A program made the position numbers and the translations under genes. Positions 9,092 through 18,463 of a DNA stretch of 64,000 bases are shown piece after piece. Each line of letters begins with the position of its first letter. Positions within the stretch are counted from its first letter, which is position 1. Under the pieces are notes generated by a model that made no database searches, was not told the origin of the DNA, and saw nothing but the letters and a program-made list of their open reading frames with translations. Origin of the DNA: Secundilactobacillus folii (GTDB lineage: Bacteria > Bacillota > Bacilli > Lactobacillales > Lactobacillaceae); assembly GCF_009720675.1 (NCBI RefSeq), contig NZ_WNJO01000001.1, forward strand, positions 248,001 to 312,000, read 5' to 3'.

Positions 9092-9443
9092 CCTGTTATC
9101 TGCTACTGATAACTTATAAATTGTTAGAGATCCTTCTTGCTTCTTCCTATCCCATCCATCAATGACTGACGATTTCAGTGTCCTAATAGTCCACAAGCGT
9201 TAATTCCCGGTTAGCCGCCGGTACAGACTTTAAACGTTCAAAGTATTCAGTCTTTCAAACCTTGCACTTCCTGCTCTGTTTTGGCTAGTTTAAACCAGTA
9301 GCAGATCTTCCTTCTTTCTGTGTTCGAGCTTTCAGTGCAAAATACTGACGCAAGATGATTCTCGCAGTTGTGGTAGCCACTTGAAAAATTGACTGCCACA
9401 ACAGCGATTATGCCTAAATCAAACCACTAATAAGTGACGCCTT
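9092..9443 (-). other. Long hisS-aspS spacer with a perfect 10-bp hairpin
   Basis: This gene-free stretch is unusually long for an operon gap. At 9367-9402 GTTGTGGTAG pairs with CTGCCACAAC (one wobble) around a 16-nt loop. On the minus strand no T run follows, so it is not an obvious terminator. Further on are CTTTGAACGTTTAAAG and CCGG-CGGCTAA-CCGG dyads. I see no T-box motif and no clear promoter for aspS. Confidence 0.5.
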
Positions 9444-10730
9444 TTAGTCAATGCCTTTGATAACGCCGGCAAAATCATTGATAACATCATTTAGTGGTGC
9501 GGAAACTTCATTTCCGGAAACCATATTTTTGACGTGGATCGTTGAAACGGCTATCTCAGCTTCACCGATTGTCAGTGTGTATGCGGCATTTAAACGGTCC
9601 GCCGTTTTGAACTGAGCCTTTGGTTTCCGTGCCAAATAATCACGGTCAGCCGAAAAGTCTTGCTGCCGTAAAGCTTGCACAACCTTTAAAGTAACGGTGT
9701 CAGCGGCATCACTAATCCCCACGACATAGGCATCTAAATGGTGTTCTTCTGGAAATTCAACGCCTTCTGATTCCATTAAAAGAAGCAGCCGTTCCATGCC
9801 CAGGCCAAAGCCCACACCGGAAACCTCTGGCCCACCTAATTCCTTGACGAGGCCATTGTAGCGGCCACCCGCACAAACGGTGGTATAACCATGACCAAGA
9901 GCCTTGGAGTTGACCATCACTTCAAAAATCGTGTGGTTATAGTAATCCAAGCCACGAACCATTGTCGAGTCGACCACGTAGTCGATGCCTAGAGCATCCA
10001 GTAACTGCTTGACACGTTCAAAATGCTGCTTAGCATCAGCCGTTAAATAATCTAAGATCGAGGGCGCATTAGCCACAAACTTTTGGTCTTCTTCGTCCTT
10101 ACTATCAAGCACTCGCAACGGATTCTTGTGCAAGCGAACCTGAGAGTCTTTACTCAGCTCATCAAAGTGCGGTTCCAGATAATCAATCAGTGCCTGCCGA
10201 TAATTATCCCGTGTCTCCTTATCGCCCAGCGTGTTGATTGCTAGGCGAAGGTTAGAAATGCCGAAGTGCTTGAAGAGGTCCATCCCCATGGCAATCACTT
10301 CAACATCTAAGGCCGGTTCGTCCGACCCAAAAGCCTCCACACCAATCTGATGAAATTCCCGCTGACGACCAGACTGCGGCCGTTCATAGCGGTACATCTG
10401 ACCCATGTAATAGGTCTTAAACGGCTTTTGAACTTCCGGTCCGTAAAGCTTGTTTTCAACAAAGGCTCGCACAACGCCAGCAGTGCCCTCAGGCCGCAAA
10501 CTAATGTGGCGGTCACCCTTATCTTTAAAATCATACATTTCCTTGGTCACAATATCGGAAGTATCTCCGGACGTCCTTGAGAAAACTTCAAAGTTCTCAA
10601 ATAACGGGGTCCGGATCTCTTCGAAACGATACTTGCTAAACACCTGACGAGCCACCGACTCAACGTATTGCCAGTGCTGACTATCACCCGGCAGAATATC
10701 TGCAGTACCCTTTGGTCGTTGATAACGCAT
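9444..10730 (-). CDS. hisS: Histidyl-tRNA synthetase
   Basis: The start [16 protein letters not shown] has AGGAAG in front; the frame continues upstream into the terminator of the leader without support. The 428-residue class II synthetase shows [11 protein letters not shown] (motif 1), [10 protein letters not shown] and [18 protein letters not shown] (motif 2). It also has the HisRS-specific [11 protein letters not shown] and AGGRYNGLV blocks and the GFGLGMERL motif 3. The C-terminal part is the anticodon-binding domain. It charges tRNA-His. It is the first gene of the hisS-aspS unit and lies directly behind a T-box leader. Confidence 0.97.
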   Translation of the reverse strand: MRYQRPKGTADILPGDSQHWQYVESVARQVFSKYRFEEIRTPLFENFEVFSRTSGDTSDIVTKEMYDFKDKGDRHISLRPEGTAGVVRAFVENKLYGPEVQKPFKTYYMGQMYRYERPQSGRQREFHQIGVEAFGSDEPALDVEVIAMGMDLFKHFGISNLRLAINTLGDKETRDNYRQALIDYLEPHFDELSKDSQVRLHKNPLRVLDSKDEEDQKFVANAPSILDYLTADAKQHFERVKQLLDALGIDYVVDSTMVRGLDYYNHTIFEVMVNSKALGHGYTTVCAGGRYNGLVKELGGPEVSGVGFGLGMERLLLLMESEGVEFPEEHHLDAYVVGISDAADTVTLKVVQALRQQDFSADRDYLARKPKAQFKTADRLNAAYTLTIGEAEIAVSTIHVKNMVSGNEVSAPLNDVINDFAGVIKGID

Positions 10731-10767
10731 AGTAACTTCCTTTCTGATTTTCGGTACGGTTAAAGAA

Positions 10768-10976
10768 AATAAAAAGCACCCTTGTTTCCACAAGGGTGCT
10801 TGGCACGGTACCACCTTAATTTTACTCATCCATAACGTTGGACACGAATAATCACTTATTCACCTCAAAAGTGTCTTCAACTTCCCGCCTGCTATACCTT
10901 TTCATCATCCAGGTACTTTCTGAAAGTCACGGGTCATTTACTGATCTTTTTCATCGGTGTTTCACATATTTAACTA
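10768..10976 (-). promoter_or_regulatory. T-box leader of hisS-aspS
   Basis: This fills most of the gap between hisS and the amidase gene. On the minus strand the T-box AAGGTGGTACCGTGCC is at 10802-10817. The terminator AGCACCCTTG/CAAGGGTGCT with a T run is at 10768-10800. The Stem I specifier loop reads TGAAGACACT near 10871-10880. GAC (Asp) and CAC (His) overlap there, which suits an operon coding for both synthetases. Confidence 0.9.
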
Positions 10977-10982
10977 CCCATA

Positions 10983-11011
10983 AGACTACTCAGTTCAACC
11001 TTAAAAGTCAA
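10983..11011 (-). promoter_or_regulatory. Promoter of the hisS T-box transcript
   Basis: Minus strand TTGACT (11006-11011), 17 bp, TAGTCT (10983-10988), just upstream of the T-box leader. Confidence 0.7.
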
Positions 11012-11089
11012 GCACGTTTTCAATTGCAACCTGTAACTTTGTGACAAAGTATTTTATAATAATGAAAAAAACTAAACGAGGCTACACAC

Positions 11090-11938
11090 TTGAAGTATTT
11101 AAAACAACACTGGCCGCCAATCGTGATTGCTCTAGCAATCGTACTCACGCTTGGTATCGCTGTATTTCAAACGGTTCGCCAAGACCGACTGACAACCCCC
11201 ATTGCTAACATCAACGTCCGCACGGGACCAAACATCAATTACAAGACCAAGGCCGTTTTGAAAAAGGGGCAATCTGTTTACATCGTTAAAAAAACTGATA
11301 ACTGGTATAAAATTCGCTACGACGACCACCGTTTTGGGTGGGTGGCCAGCTGGCTGATCAATCAAACGGCCAAATTAAAAACAGCGACTAACCTATCGGA
11401 AGCAACGATCGTGTTAGATCCTGGCCACGGTGGCAGTGATTCTGGTGCCCTTTCCATTGACCAAAAACACGATGAAAAAACCTACACCTTGCAACTAGCA
11501 AAGAAGGTTCGAAACCGATTGCTGGCACGCGGTGCTCACGTCATTATGACGCGTACGGGTGACCAGAGTGTCTCTTTAGGAGCCAGACCAGAGATGGCAA
11601 CCGATAACCACGCTGATGCCTTCATCAGTTTTCACTTTGACTCCAGTCCGGGCAACAATATCGGATCCGGGTTTACAACCTATTATTATCACGCCAATAC
11701 CTCACTGAAATTAGCGCGAACGATCAATTCACACTTGGTTGGTTTGCCACTAACTAATAAGGGCGTTGAAGTTGGTAATTTTGAAGTGATTCGCGATAAT
11801 TTGCGGCCGGCGTTACTATTAGAGATGGGCTACATTAATACCGCAAAAGATTTTAAAGCGATCAAAGATCCAGCTTATCAAAATCAGGTTGCAAAAGACG
11901 TTACCAACGGTTTGGCGGCTTACTTCAGTTCTAAATAG
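11090..11938 (+). CDS. N-acetylmuramoyl-L-alanine amidase (SH3b + Amidase_3)
   Basis: 282 residues from TTG, preceded by ACGAGG and a TATAAT about 30 bp upstream. An N-terminal hydrophobic segment (residues 8-26) is a signal anchor. A bacterial SH3 domain (about 38-92) carries NVRTGPNINYKTKAVLKKG. The zinc-dependent Amidase_3 domain follows, with LDPGHGGSDSGA (His113), a Glu near 129, FISFHFDSS and LLLEMGYINTAKD (catalytic Glu). It cleaves the MurNAc-L-Ala bond of peptidoglycan at the cell surface. It is divergent from the hisS leader. Family certain; physiological role (separation or autolysis) inferred. Confidence 0.92.
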   Translation: MKYLKQHWPPIVIALAIVLTLGIAVFQTVRQDRLTTPIANINVRTGPNINYKTKAVLKKGQSVYIVKKTDNWYKIRYDDHRFGWVASWLINQTAKLKTATNLSEATIVLDPGHGGSDSGALSIDQKHDEKTYTLQLAKKVRNRLLARGAHVIMTRTGDQSVSLGARPEMATDNHADAFISFHFDSSPGNNIGSGFTTYYYHANTSLKLARTINSHLVGLPLTNKGVEVGNFEVIRDNLRPALLLEMGYINTAKDFKAIKDPAYQNQVAKDVTNGLAAYFSSK

Positions 11939-11969
11939 CTCCTGATTTTTTCTGAAAGGTTATGACAAA

Positions 11970-12803
11970 ATGAATCAAGAATGGTTAAAACAGTTACCGA
12001 TTTCTTCAATCACTAACGTAACACCCGTTTCTGGCGGCGATATCAACGAAGCATTTAAAGTGACAACCACAACTAAAGATTACTTTTTACTGGTTCAACC
12101 AAATCAGAATCAGCAATTCTACCAGCATGAAATTGAGGGCTTAAAACTGCTTTCTCAAGCTGCTCTAGTACCGCAAGTGATTGCATCTGGTCAAATTGAG
12201 GGCGACGCTTACCTCCTTCTCTCCTGGCTGGAAAGTGGCCGTGGTAGTCAATCCGACCTCGGTCAGTTAGTCGCTCACGTTCACCAGATCCATCACGACC
12301 GTTTCGGCTTTGATCATGACGTGGACGGCAAGCTGCCTAAAATCAATACCTGGCAAACAAACTGGGGTGAGTTCTACGTTCATCAGCGACTAGAAGTTCT
12401 TGCCAAGCGAGCCAGTGACCATGGTCTGTGGAATCAAAAACGGCAGAACCACTTTCAGCGGCTCTGCCAAATAATTCTCGACTATTATCAAACTCATGAC
12501 AGCACACCAAGTTTGCTTCACGGCGACCTGTGGGCTGGCAACGTGATGTTTACGGCTGACGGTAAACCAGCGCTGATCGATCCCGACGTGTTATATGGCG
12601 ACCGGGAATTCGATTTAGCCATGACGACCGTTTTCGGTGGGTTTAGCGAACAATTCTATCAAGGCTATAACGACACCTACCCGATCGCAGCTGGTTTTCA
12701 GGAGCGCTTACCATGGTATCAACTGTACTACTTGATGGCTCACCTAAACCTGTTTGGGGAATCTTACGGTGGCTCCGTTGACCGCATTTTGAGTGCTTAT
12801 TGA
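11970..12803 (+). CDS. Fructosamine kinase family protein (APH-like kinase)
   Basis: 277 residues with a kinase-like fold. VSGGDINEAFKV near the N-terminus matches the family's glycine-rich start. LLHGDLWAGNVMF is the Brenner catalytic motif, and LIDPDVLYGDREFDLAM carries the metal-binding aspartate. This is the arrangement of fructosamine/ketosamine-3-kinases, which phosphorylate glycated amines so that the sugar can be shed. It lies 31 bp after the amidase and its end overlaps the convergent HAD gene by 7 bp. Lactobacilli commonly carry one copy; the true substrate is untested. Confidence 0.85.
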   Translation: MNQEWLKQLPISSITNVTPVSGGDINEAFKVTTTTKDYFLLVQPNQNQQFYQHEIEGLKLLSQAALVPQVIASGQIEGDAYLLLSWLESGRGSQSDLGQLVAHVHQIHHDRFGFDHDVDGKLPKINTWQTNWGEFYVHQRLEVLAKRASDHGLWNQKRQNHFQRLCQIILDYYQTHDSTPSLLHGDLWAGNVMFTADGKPALIDPDVLYGDREFDLAMTTVFGGFSEQFYQGYNDTYPIAAGFQERLPWYQLYYLMAHLNLFGESYGGSVDRILSAY

Positions 12804-13441
12804 AGCAGGGCCTCGGCAAGTCCAGAAACGTTTGTGACACTGATTTCTGGATGACTGGCCGTCGCATCGATCAAGTGCCCGGGGTCAAATAAGGCCCCCG
12901 CAATGCCAGCATTATGCCCGGCATCCACATCTAACGTGCGGTCGCCAATCATAATTGCAGTTTGACGGGCCACATGGTTGCGCGCAATCAGTGCGTTTAA
13001 AGAATCTGGAGCCGGTTTTCTTGGAAAGGGCTGTTCACTGGTGATTTCATCAGTGAACAGTTTTTTGATTCCTGCATTTATCAATAACCGTTCCGAACTG
13101 CGGTCACGGTGAGTCAGTAAATAATGCCGACCGCCGTTATCGTAAAGTTGCTGAATCAGCGGCACGATCCCCTCGAAGGGTTTAGCCGCCTTGATCATCG
13201 GTGCTTCAAGAGCGCGGTAATCGCGGTTTAAACGCTCAGAGTCGATGCTAAACTCCGCGCTGAACTGCTTTAGTGCTGCACCCAAGGAATGCCGTCGCAT
13301 CGTTTCGTAGATGGCGACCTCATCGAGCTCGATTTCCGAAACGCGTTGCATGGTCAGTGCCTGCATAAAGGCTTGCACCATAATTGGGTAAGTATTAAAT
13401 AGCGTTCCGTCAAAGTCCCAGAAAAATGCCTTGTACTTCAT
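12797..13441 (-). CDS. HAD family phosphatase (phosphoglycolate phosphatase-like)
   Basis: 214 residues from ATG with AAGGAG about eight bases upstream. HAD motif I is FFWDFDGTLFNT (nucleophile Asp in DFDGT), motif II the threonine of LLTHRDRS, motif III FPRKPAPD and motif IV MIGDRTLDVDAG. The helical cap between about 15 and 85 places it in subclass I with Gph/PgmB relatives. It probably removes phosphate from a small metabolite; the substrate is unknown. It is 25 bp downstream of dtd on the same strand and converges on the fructosamine kinase gene. Confidence 0.85.
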   Translation of the reverse strand: MKYKAFFWDFDGTLFNTYPIMVQAFMQALTMQRVSEIELDEVAIYETMRRHSLGAALKQFSAEFSIDSERLNRDYRALEAPMIKAAKPFEGIVPLIQQLYDNGGRHYLLTHRDRSSERLLINAGIKKLFTDEITSEQPFPRKPAPDSLNALIARNHVARQTAIMIGDRTLDVDAGHNAGIAGALFDPGHLIDATASHPEISVTNVSGLAEALLQ

Positions 13442-13466
13442 GTTTGCTACTCCTTAGTACTCTTTT

Positions 13467-13913
13467 TTAGCGCTCATCGCTATCAAATAAAATGGTGACT
13501 GGACCATCATTGACCAAGCTAACTTGCATGTCGGCACCAAATTCACCAGTGGCAACCGTCAAACCAGCCTCTCGAAGCTTCTGGTTAAACCGTTCGTAGA
13601 TCTGCTTAGCGTGGTCTGGAGCGCCAGCCTTAGTGAAGCTGGGTCGGTTGCCCTTTTTAGTATCGGCGTACAAAGTGAACTGTGAGACCGATAAAATTTC
13701 ACCACCAACATCTTTGATCGATAAGTTCATCTTGCCAGCTTCATCAGCAAAAATTCGTAAATGACTAATTTTATGCACGTAATAGTCCAGTTCATCTTCC
13801 CCGTCGGTGTCGGCCGCACCGAAAAGAATCAAAAAGCCCTGCTTGATCTGACCAACAACCCGTTGATCGATTGTGACCTGTGCTGAGGCCACTCGTTGTA
13901 ATACAATCCTCAA
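13467..13913 (-). CDS. dtd: D-aminoacyl-tRNA deacylase
   Basis: 148 residues, the usual size, starting at TTG with AGGAGG seven bases before it. It contains the two active-site motifs of the family: [17 protein letters not shown] (residues about 77-93) and NDGPVT with the Gly-cisPro pair near the C-terminus. The enzyme removes D-amino acids (and Gly from tRNA-Ala) that were wrongly loaded onto tRNA. It follows rel on the same strand, an arrangement common in Firmicutes. A 40-bp dyad separates the two genes. Confidence 0.96.
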   Translation of the reverse strand: MRIVLQRVASAQVTIDQRVVGQIKQGFLILFGAADTDGEDELDYYVHKISHLRIFADEAGKMNLSIKDVGGEILSVSQFTLYADTKKGNRPSFTKAGAPDHAKQIYERFNQKLREAGLTVATGEFGADMQVSLVNDGPVTILFDSDER

Positions 13914-13959
13914 AGTTAATCCTCCTATGTATTAAAAATGAGTTCAACCGCGTCTTAAA

Positions 13960-13999
13960 TGGACAAACTAAATTGATCACACCAAATTAATTTTGTCCA
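13960..13999 (-). terminator. Inverted repeat between rel and dtd
   Basis: TGGACAAA and TTTGTCCA, 8 bp perfect, with imperfect pairing inside. It is followed on the minus strand by TTTAAG only, so it is at best a weak terminator or processing site. Confidence 0.4.
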
Positions 14000-14033
14000 G
14001 CTTACAAGTCTCGTTCGATACTCATTTCTATGA

Positions 14034-16271
14034 TTATCTAAATGGGCGTTTAACAACGTAAACGTCTTGAATATTCTTTAGGTTATCCATCAAACGCTCT
14101 AACTGTTCGGCATTTCGAATCCCCAGTGAAATCGAGATGGTCACCATCTTATTATGGTCAACCCGGCCGTTGACCACGTTCAGTTGCTTGGTGGTACTGT
14201 TCACGACCCGCAAAACTTCGTTTAAAAGGCCGTTTCGGTTGTACCCTTGAATCTCGAGGTCAGCGTTGAACATTGCCGTGGTGTCATGGGGGTTATCCCA
14301 GTAAACATCCACTAAGCGTTCGCCATTGGCTTCAGCATGCGCCACGTTAGGGCAATCCGACCGGTGGACAGACACACCACGGCCCTTAGTGATATAGCCA
14401 ACGATCTTATCACCCGGAATCGGTGCACAACAGTGACTCAATCGAACTAGCAGATTGTCAACGCCTTCGATAATCACACCTTCACTAGGCTTCAACTTAC
14501 GCTTGCGCTGCGAACCGGTTTCAGTTTCAGTGTTATCGATCGACTGATGTTCCTCTAACAGTTCATGTTCCTCTTGGCGCTGCCGCTGTTCTTCACGTTG
14601 GTGACGAACATCTTCAGTCAGGCGGTTGGCCACTCCAACTGGTTGCAGGTCACCAAACCCAACTGCTGCAAACAAGTCATCAATGTGTTGGTAGTGCATC
14701 TTGTCAACCACTTTTTGAAGCTGATCCTTAGTCATTAAAGCTTTCGGATCAAACTTAAAGTCTCGCAATTGCTGTTCAATAATTTGCCGTCCCTGTTCAA
14801 TGTTTTTTTGGCGGTCTTTTTGCCGGAAGAACTGTTTGATCTTATTGCGAGCGCGCCGAGTTGAAACCAGTTTCAACCAGTCTCGGTTTGGCCCCGCTGA
14901 GTTCGAGGAGGTTTTAATGTCAACAATATCACCGTTTTTGATCTCGTAATCCAACGGGACAATTTTGCCGTTAACCGTCGCTCCAGTAGTATGGTTGCCA
15001 ACCTCGGTATGAATCTGGTAGGCCATATCCAACGGACCAGCACCCTTAGGCAACTCTAGCACATCACCCTTTGGCGTAAAGGCGTATACGTGGTCACCAA
15101 ACAGCTCGCCCTTAACGCTGTCCATAAAGTCGGCAGCGTCATCTGTATCTTCTTGTAACTCGATAATTTGCTTGAACCAGTTCAACTTATTGCCAGAATT
15201 GGTTTCGCGAACCTTATCCGTCATGCCTTCTTTATATGCCCAGTGAGCGGCAACCCCATATTCAGCGACCCGGTGCATCTCTTCGGTGCGAATCTGAACT
15301 TCAAGCGGGCGGCCTTCTGGTCCGATAACCGTGGTGTGCAACGATTGATACATATTGGCTTTTGGCATGGCAATGTAATCTTTAAACCGCCCAGGCATCG
15401 GCTTCCATTTCGTATGAATAGCACCTAAAACGGCGTAACAGTCGCGAATACTGTTCACAATGACCCGAATCGCTAACAGGTCATAAATTTGGCTAAATTG
15501 TTTATGCTGATCCCGCATTTTACGATAAATCGAATAAATGTGCTTTGGCCGGCCGTAGATTTCAGGGTCAATGTGCAAATCAGCAATTGCTTTTTGAATG
15601 TCATCAATGGCTTCCGCAATGTAGGCTTCCCGCTGATCCCGCCGAGAGTTCATTAAGTGAACGATGCGGTAGTACTGTTGCGGATTCAGATAACGTAAAG
15701 AAATATCTTCTAGTTCCCACTTGATCGTACTGATCCCTAATCGATCAGCTAGCGGCGCGTAGATCTCCAACGTTTCGTTAGCAATCCGCCGTTGTTTATC
15801 AGGCCGCAGATGCTGCAAGGTGCGCATATTATGCAACCGATCAGCCAGTTTAACGATCATGACCCGAATATCCTTAGACATCGCTAGCAGCAATTTCCGG
15901 TGGTTTTCTGCCAACCGTTGCTTATTTGACTTATACTTGATCTTACCAAGTTTAGTGACCCCGTCGACGATCATCGCCACGTCATCACCAAATAATTCAC
16001 GGACATCATCTAAAGTGACGCCGGTATCTTCAACAATATCATGCAAGAACCCTGAAGCGACCGTGGTTGGATCCATCCGTAGATTAGCTAAGATCCCGGC
16101 CACTTGAGTTGGGTGCATAATGTAGGGCTCACCAGATTGGCGAACCTGGTCACGGTGAGCAACCGCGGCAAACTTATAAGCACGCTCAACAATGGCCACG
16201 TGATCTTTATTCATGTATTTTGAAACGGCAGCGATAACGTCTTCTGCCGTCCACGTTTGTTCTCTTGACAT
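14034..16271 (-). CDS. rel: Bifunctional (p)ppGpp synthetase/hydrolase (RSH)
   Basis: 745 residues starting at ATG behind AGGGGGAG. The N-terminal HD hydrolase domain shows HRDQVRQSGEPYIMHP and GFLHDIVEDTGV, so hydrolysis should be active. The synthetase domain shows RVIVNSIRDCYAVLG, GRFKDYIAMPKANMYQSLHTTV and EVQIRTEEMHRVAEYG. A TGS domain (about 395-455), a zinc-finger-like region with LSHCCAPIPGD and a C-terminal ACT domain follow. It is the stringent-response alarmone enzyme, which binds stalled ribosomes when amino acids run out. It is 4 bp after a small membrane-protein gene and upstream of dtd. Confidence 0.97.
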   Translation of the reverse strand: MSREQTWTAEDVIAAVSKYMNKDHVAIVERAYKFAAVAHRDQVRQSGEPYIMHPTQVAGILANLRMDPTTVASGFLHDIVEDTGVTLDDVRELFGDDVAMIVDGVTKLGKIKYKSNKQRLAENHRKLLLAMSKDIRVMIVKLADRLHNMRTLQHLRPDKQRRIANETLEIYAPLADRLGISTIKWELEDISLRYLNPQQYYRIVHLMNSRRDQREAYIAEAIDDIQKAIADLHIDPEIYGRPKHIYSIYRKMRDQHKQFSQIYDLLAIRVIVNSIRDCYAVLGAIHTKWKPMPGRFKDYIAMPKANMYQSLHTTVIGPEGRPLEVQIRTEEMHRVAEYGVAAHWAYKEGMTDKVRETNSGNKLNWFKQIIELQEDTDDAADFMDSVKGELFGDHVYAFTPKGDVLELPKGAGPLDMAYQIHTEVGNHTTGATVNGKIVPLDYEIKNGDIVDIKTSSNSAGPNRDWLKLVSTRRARNKIKQFFRQKDRQKNIEQGRQIIEQQLRDFKFDPKALMTKDQLQKVVDKMHYQHIDDLFAAVGFGDLQPVGVANRLTEDVRHQREEQRQRQEEHELLEEHQSIDNTETETGSQRKRKLKPSEGVIIEGVDNLLVRLSHCCAPIPGDKIVGYITKGRGVSVHRSDCPNVAHAEANGERLVDVYWDNPHDTTAMFNADLEIQGYNRNGLLNEVLRVVNSTTKQLNVVNGRVDHNKMVTISISLGIRNAEQLERLMDNLKNIQDVYVVKRPFR

Positions 16272-16275
16272 TCGA

Positions 16276-16605
16276 TCACTCCCCCTTTTTAGTGGTTAGA
16301 CCATAGGATAAATAGCCGATGCACAAATAAACCGCTGCAAAATAAATGGCGTACTGTGGCCCCGATAAGAAGACCCCGATCGCAAATAAAATTGGTAACA
16401 CAAACAGTAACCACCAAGCGTCACCACGCCGTTTAACCAGGGATCCCAGGACACCGGCAATCACCGAATAAAGCAACCCGTAAATAATCCCAGAACGCCA
16501 CATGCCGCCGATGGCCAGATTGCGTAACATAATTGGAAATCCAATTCCGAGGACCAGACTGAGTAACCAGTAAGGCCAGCCCAACCGTTTTAAAATCGTT
16601 GTCAT
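16276..16605 (-). CDS. Small four-segment membrane protein of unknown function
   Basis: I use the ATG of MTTILKRLGW because AAGAGAGTG lies about eight bases before it; a GTG three codons earlier is too close to that site. The 109-residue protein has four hydrophobic segments (about 8-24, 31-50, 57-75 and 80-98) with a basic loop (KRRGDAW) and a charged tail. I do not recognise a named family. It sits 4 bp before rel, so the two are probably co-transcribed, but this does not show a functional link. Confidence 0.75.
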   Translation of the reverse strand: MTTILKRLGWPYWLLSLVLGIGFPIMLRNLAIGGMWRSGIIYGLLYSVIAGVLGSLVKRRGDAWWLLFVLPILFAIGVFLSGPQYAIYFAAVYLCIGYLSYGLTTKKGE

Positions 16606-16675
16606 AGTCTTCACTCTCTTATTTAATGAATGACTTATATTTTAGCATTATTTACACCGTATGGATAGCATTGCA

Positions 16676-17410
16676 TCACTGTAATTCAAGCATCGTTGAA
16701 ACCGCCGCTAAAAAGTACAGGGGCGCCGTTTCGGTCCGCAAGATCCGTGGACCGAGACCGGCTACCGTCGCGTGATGTTCACTCAGTAACTGCACTTCAG
16801 CAGGTGAGATACCGCCCTCAGGCCCAAAAACCGCTGCAATACTTTCTCCTGGTTGCACTTGATGTAATAGTTGCACCAGTTTAGCTTGTTCACCCTGCTT
16901 TGCCGCTTCTTCATAAGCAACCACCAAATGGTCAGCGGATAACTCGGACAACGCTTGCTTCAGCGTCGTAAAAAAATGCACGCTTGGGATGTGCGTTCGG
17001 TGTGCCTGTTCAGCAGCGCCTTGGGCAATTTTTTGCAGCCGGGTCAGTTTTTTCCCCACTTTATTTGGCTGCCACTTAGCTACTGACCAATCGGCGCCAA
17101 AAAAGCACACCGTGTCAGCGCCCATTTCAGTTGCCTTTTGCACGATCCATTCGGCCTTTTCCTGCTTAGGCAATCCGGATATAATCGTGACTTGAACCGG
17201 CAGTTCCACGTACGTTTCAAGCGCCTTTTCAACTTGCACGCGATGGTCTTCATTCAACCGCCCAAGGTACAGGTCTTCTTGACCATCTACAAACTCCGCT
17301 TCATCACCCGGCTCACCACGCATGACCTGCAGCCAGTGTTTGGCAGTATTATCATCTAAGTCAAAGGTCATGCCAGTTTTTAAAATTGGTTTTACAAAAT
17401 AACGCTGCAT
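16676..17410 (-). CDS. rsmE: 16S rRNA (uracil-1498-N3)-methyltransferase
   Basis: 244 residues beginning MQRYFVKPI, with the start codon directly touching the prmA stop. The small N-terminal PUA-like domain (about 1-70) is followed by a SPOUT methyltransferase domain. The latter has SGLPKQEKAEWIVQKATEMGAD, AAEQAHRT, AVFGPEGGISPAEV and GPRILRTETAPLYFLA, the last two forming the knotted SAM site. It methylates U1498 in the decoding region of 16S rRNA. The prmA-rsmE pair is a conserved Firmicute arrangement. Confidence 0.96.
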   Translation of the reverse strand: MQRYFVKPILKTGMTFDLDDNTAKHWLQVMRGEPGDEAEFVDGQEDLYLGRLNEDHRVQVEKALETYVELPVQVTIISGLPKQEKAEWIVQKATEMGADTVCFFGADWSVAKWQPNKVGKKLTRLQKIAQGAAEQAHRTHIPSVHFFTTLKQALSELSADHLVVAYEEAAKQGEQAKLVQLLHQVQPGESIAAVFGPEGGISPAEVQLLSEHHATVAGLGPRILRTETAPLYFLAAVSTMLELQ

Positions 17411-18370
17411 TTAATCGTCTTCTCCCGGTTTTTGAGCAATCACACCGTACCAATCACCCATTTTTAAGGTCTGTATGATCTTAAAGCCCTGTTTGCGCTG
17501 GGCGGCGACCACTTTGTCAACTTTTTCAGCGATAATACCAGACGTCACGAAATACCCGTGGACTGGCAATAGTGACCAAGCTTGTGGAATTAACGGCAAA
17601 ATCACCTCCGCCAAAATATTAGCCACGATAACGTCAGCTTCACCACTGATTCCCGTCAACAAATTGTTTGCGGTAACCTTGACGTCTTTGGCAACCGGAT
17701 TCAAGGCTAAGTTTTTGGCAGCTGACTCAACGGCCACCTGATCAAGATCAAACGCTCGAATGTCACCAGCACCAAGCTGCTTAGCCGCAATGCTTAAGAC
17801 CCCGGAACCTGTTCCCACGTCAATCAGCCGTTCGCCACCATGTAAAATAATTTCCAATGCCTGCAACGACAATTTAGTGGTGGGGTGAGTCCCGGTACCA
17901 AACGCCATCCCGGGATCCAAACGAATGATCCGTTCGTCTTTTACTTTAGGCTGATAGTCTTCCCAGCTGGGAACGACGGTTAAGAACCGGGTTACCCGGA
18001 CTGGATGATAGTATTTTTGCCAGGCAGTAGCCCAATTGGCTTCGTCAACCTTATCAGTGTTGACTGTACCAGCACCAGTATTTAACCCAAATTTAACCAA
18101 CTCGGCAACCTGCTGTTTAATTTCGGGAACAATTTCCGGCACGAAAATAGTTGCTGGAAAATAGGCGGTGACGTCTGCTCCGCTTTTCACGTGTGGGATC
18201 TCGTCAACGTTGACGATCTCACCTTTTTTAGCCCAATCAACTTTTTCAAGCTGTTCATAGTCCTTTGCATCATCAATCTGAACGCCTGAGGCACCATGTT
18301 CCATTAGAATATTACTGACGGCTTCCACTGCTTCATTCGTTGTCTTGACGGTTACTGCTGTCCAGTCCAT
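17411..18370 (-). CDS. prmA: Ribosomal protein L11 methyltransferase
   Basis: The start [11 protein letters not shown] has GAGGAG nine bases in front; 14 further in-frame codons upstream are unsupported. The 319-residue protein has an N-terminal substrate-recognition domain and a Rossmann SAM domain with [35 protein letters not shown] and [11 protein letters not shown]. PrmA trimethylates lysines and the N-terminus of L11. It is directly followed by rsmE without a gap, so translation is probably coupled. Confidence 0.96.
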   Translation of the reverse strand: MDWTAVTVKTTNEAVEAVSNILMEHGASGVQIDDAKDYEQLEKVDWAKKGEIVNVDEIPHVKSGADVTAYFPATIFVPEIVPEIKQQVAELVKFGLNTGAGTVNTDKVDEANWATAWQKYYHPVRVTRFLTVVPSWEDYQPKVKDERIIRLDPGMAFGTGTHPTTKLSLQALEIILHGGERLIDVGTGSGVLSIAAKQLGAGDIRAFDLDQVAVESAAKNLALNPVAKDVKVTANNLLTGISGEADVIVANILAEVILPLIPQAWSLLPVHGYFVTSGIIAEKVDKVVAAQRKQGFKIIQTLKMGDWYGVIAQKPGEDD

Positions 18371-18433
18371 GCAAAATCTCCTCACATCATTTTTAATATT
18401 GAAACAAAACATTCAGTGTTATCTTTGATTTCA

Positions 18434-18463
18434 AAAAAGAGAACGCTACTTTGCGTTCTCTTC
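18434..18463 (-). terminator. Terminator overlapping the end of the 110-residue gene
   Basis: Minus strand AAGAGAACGC/GCGTTCTCTT with a T run. The stem includes the last codons and stop of the upstream gene. Confidence 0.7.

Noticed and set aside
10838-11044. 68-codon plus-strand frame
   Set aside because: It lies wholly in the hisS T-box and promoter on the opposite strand.
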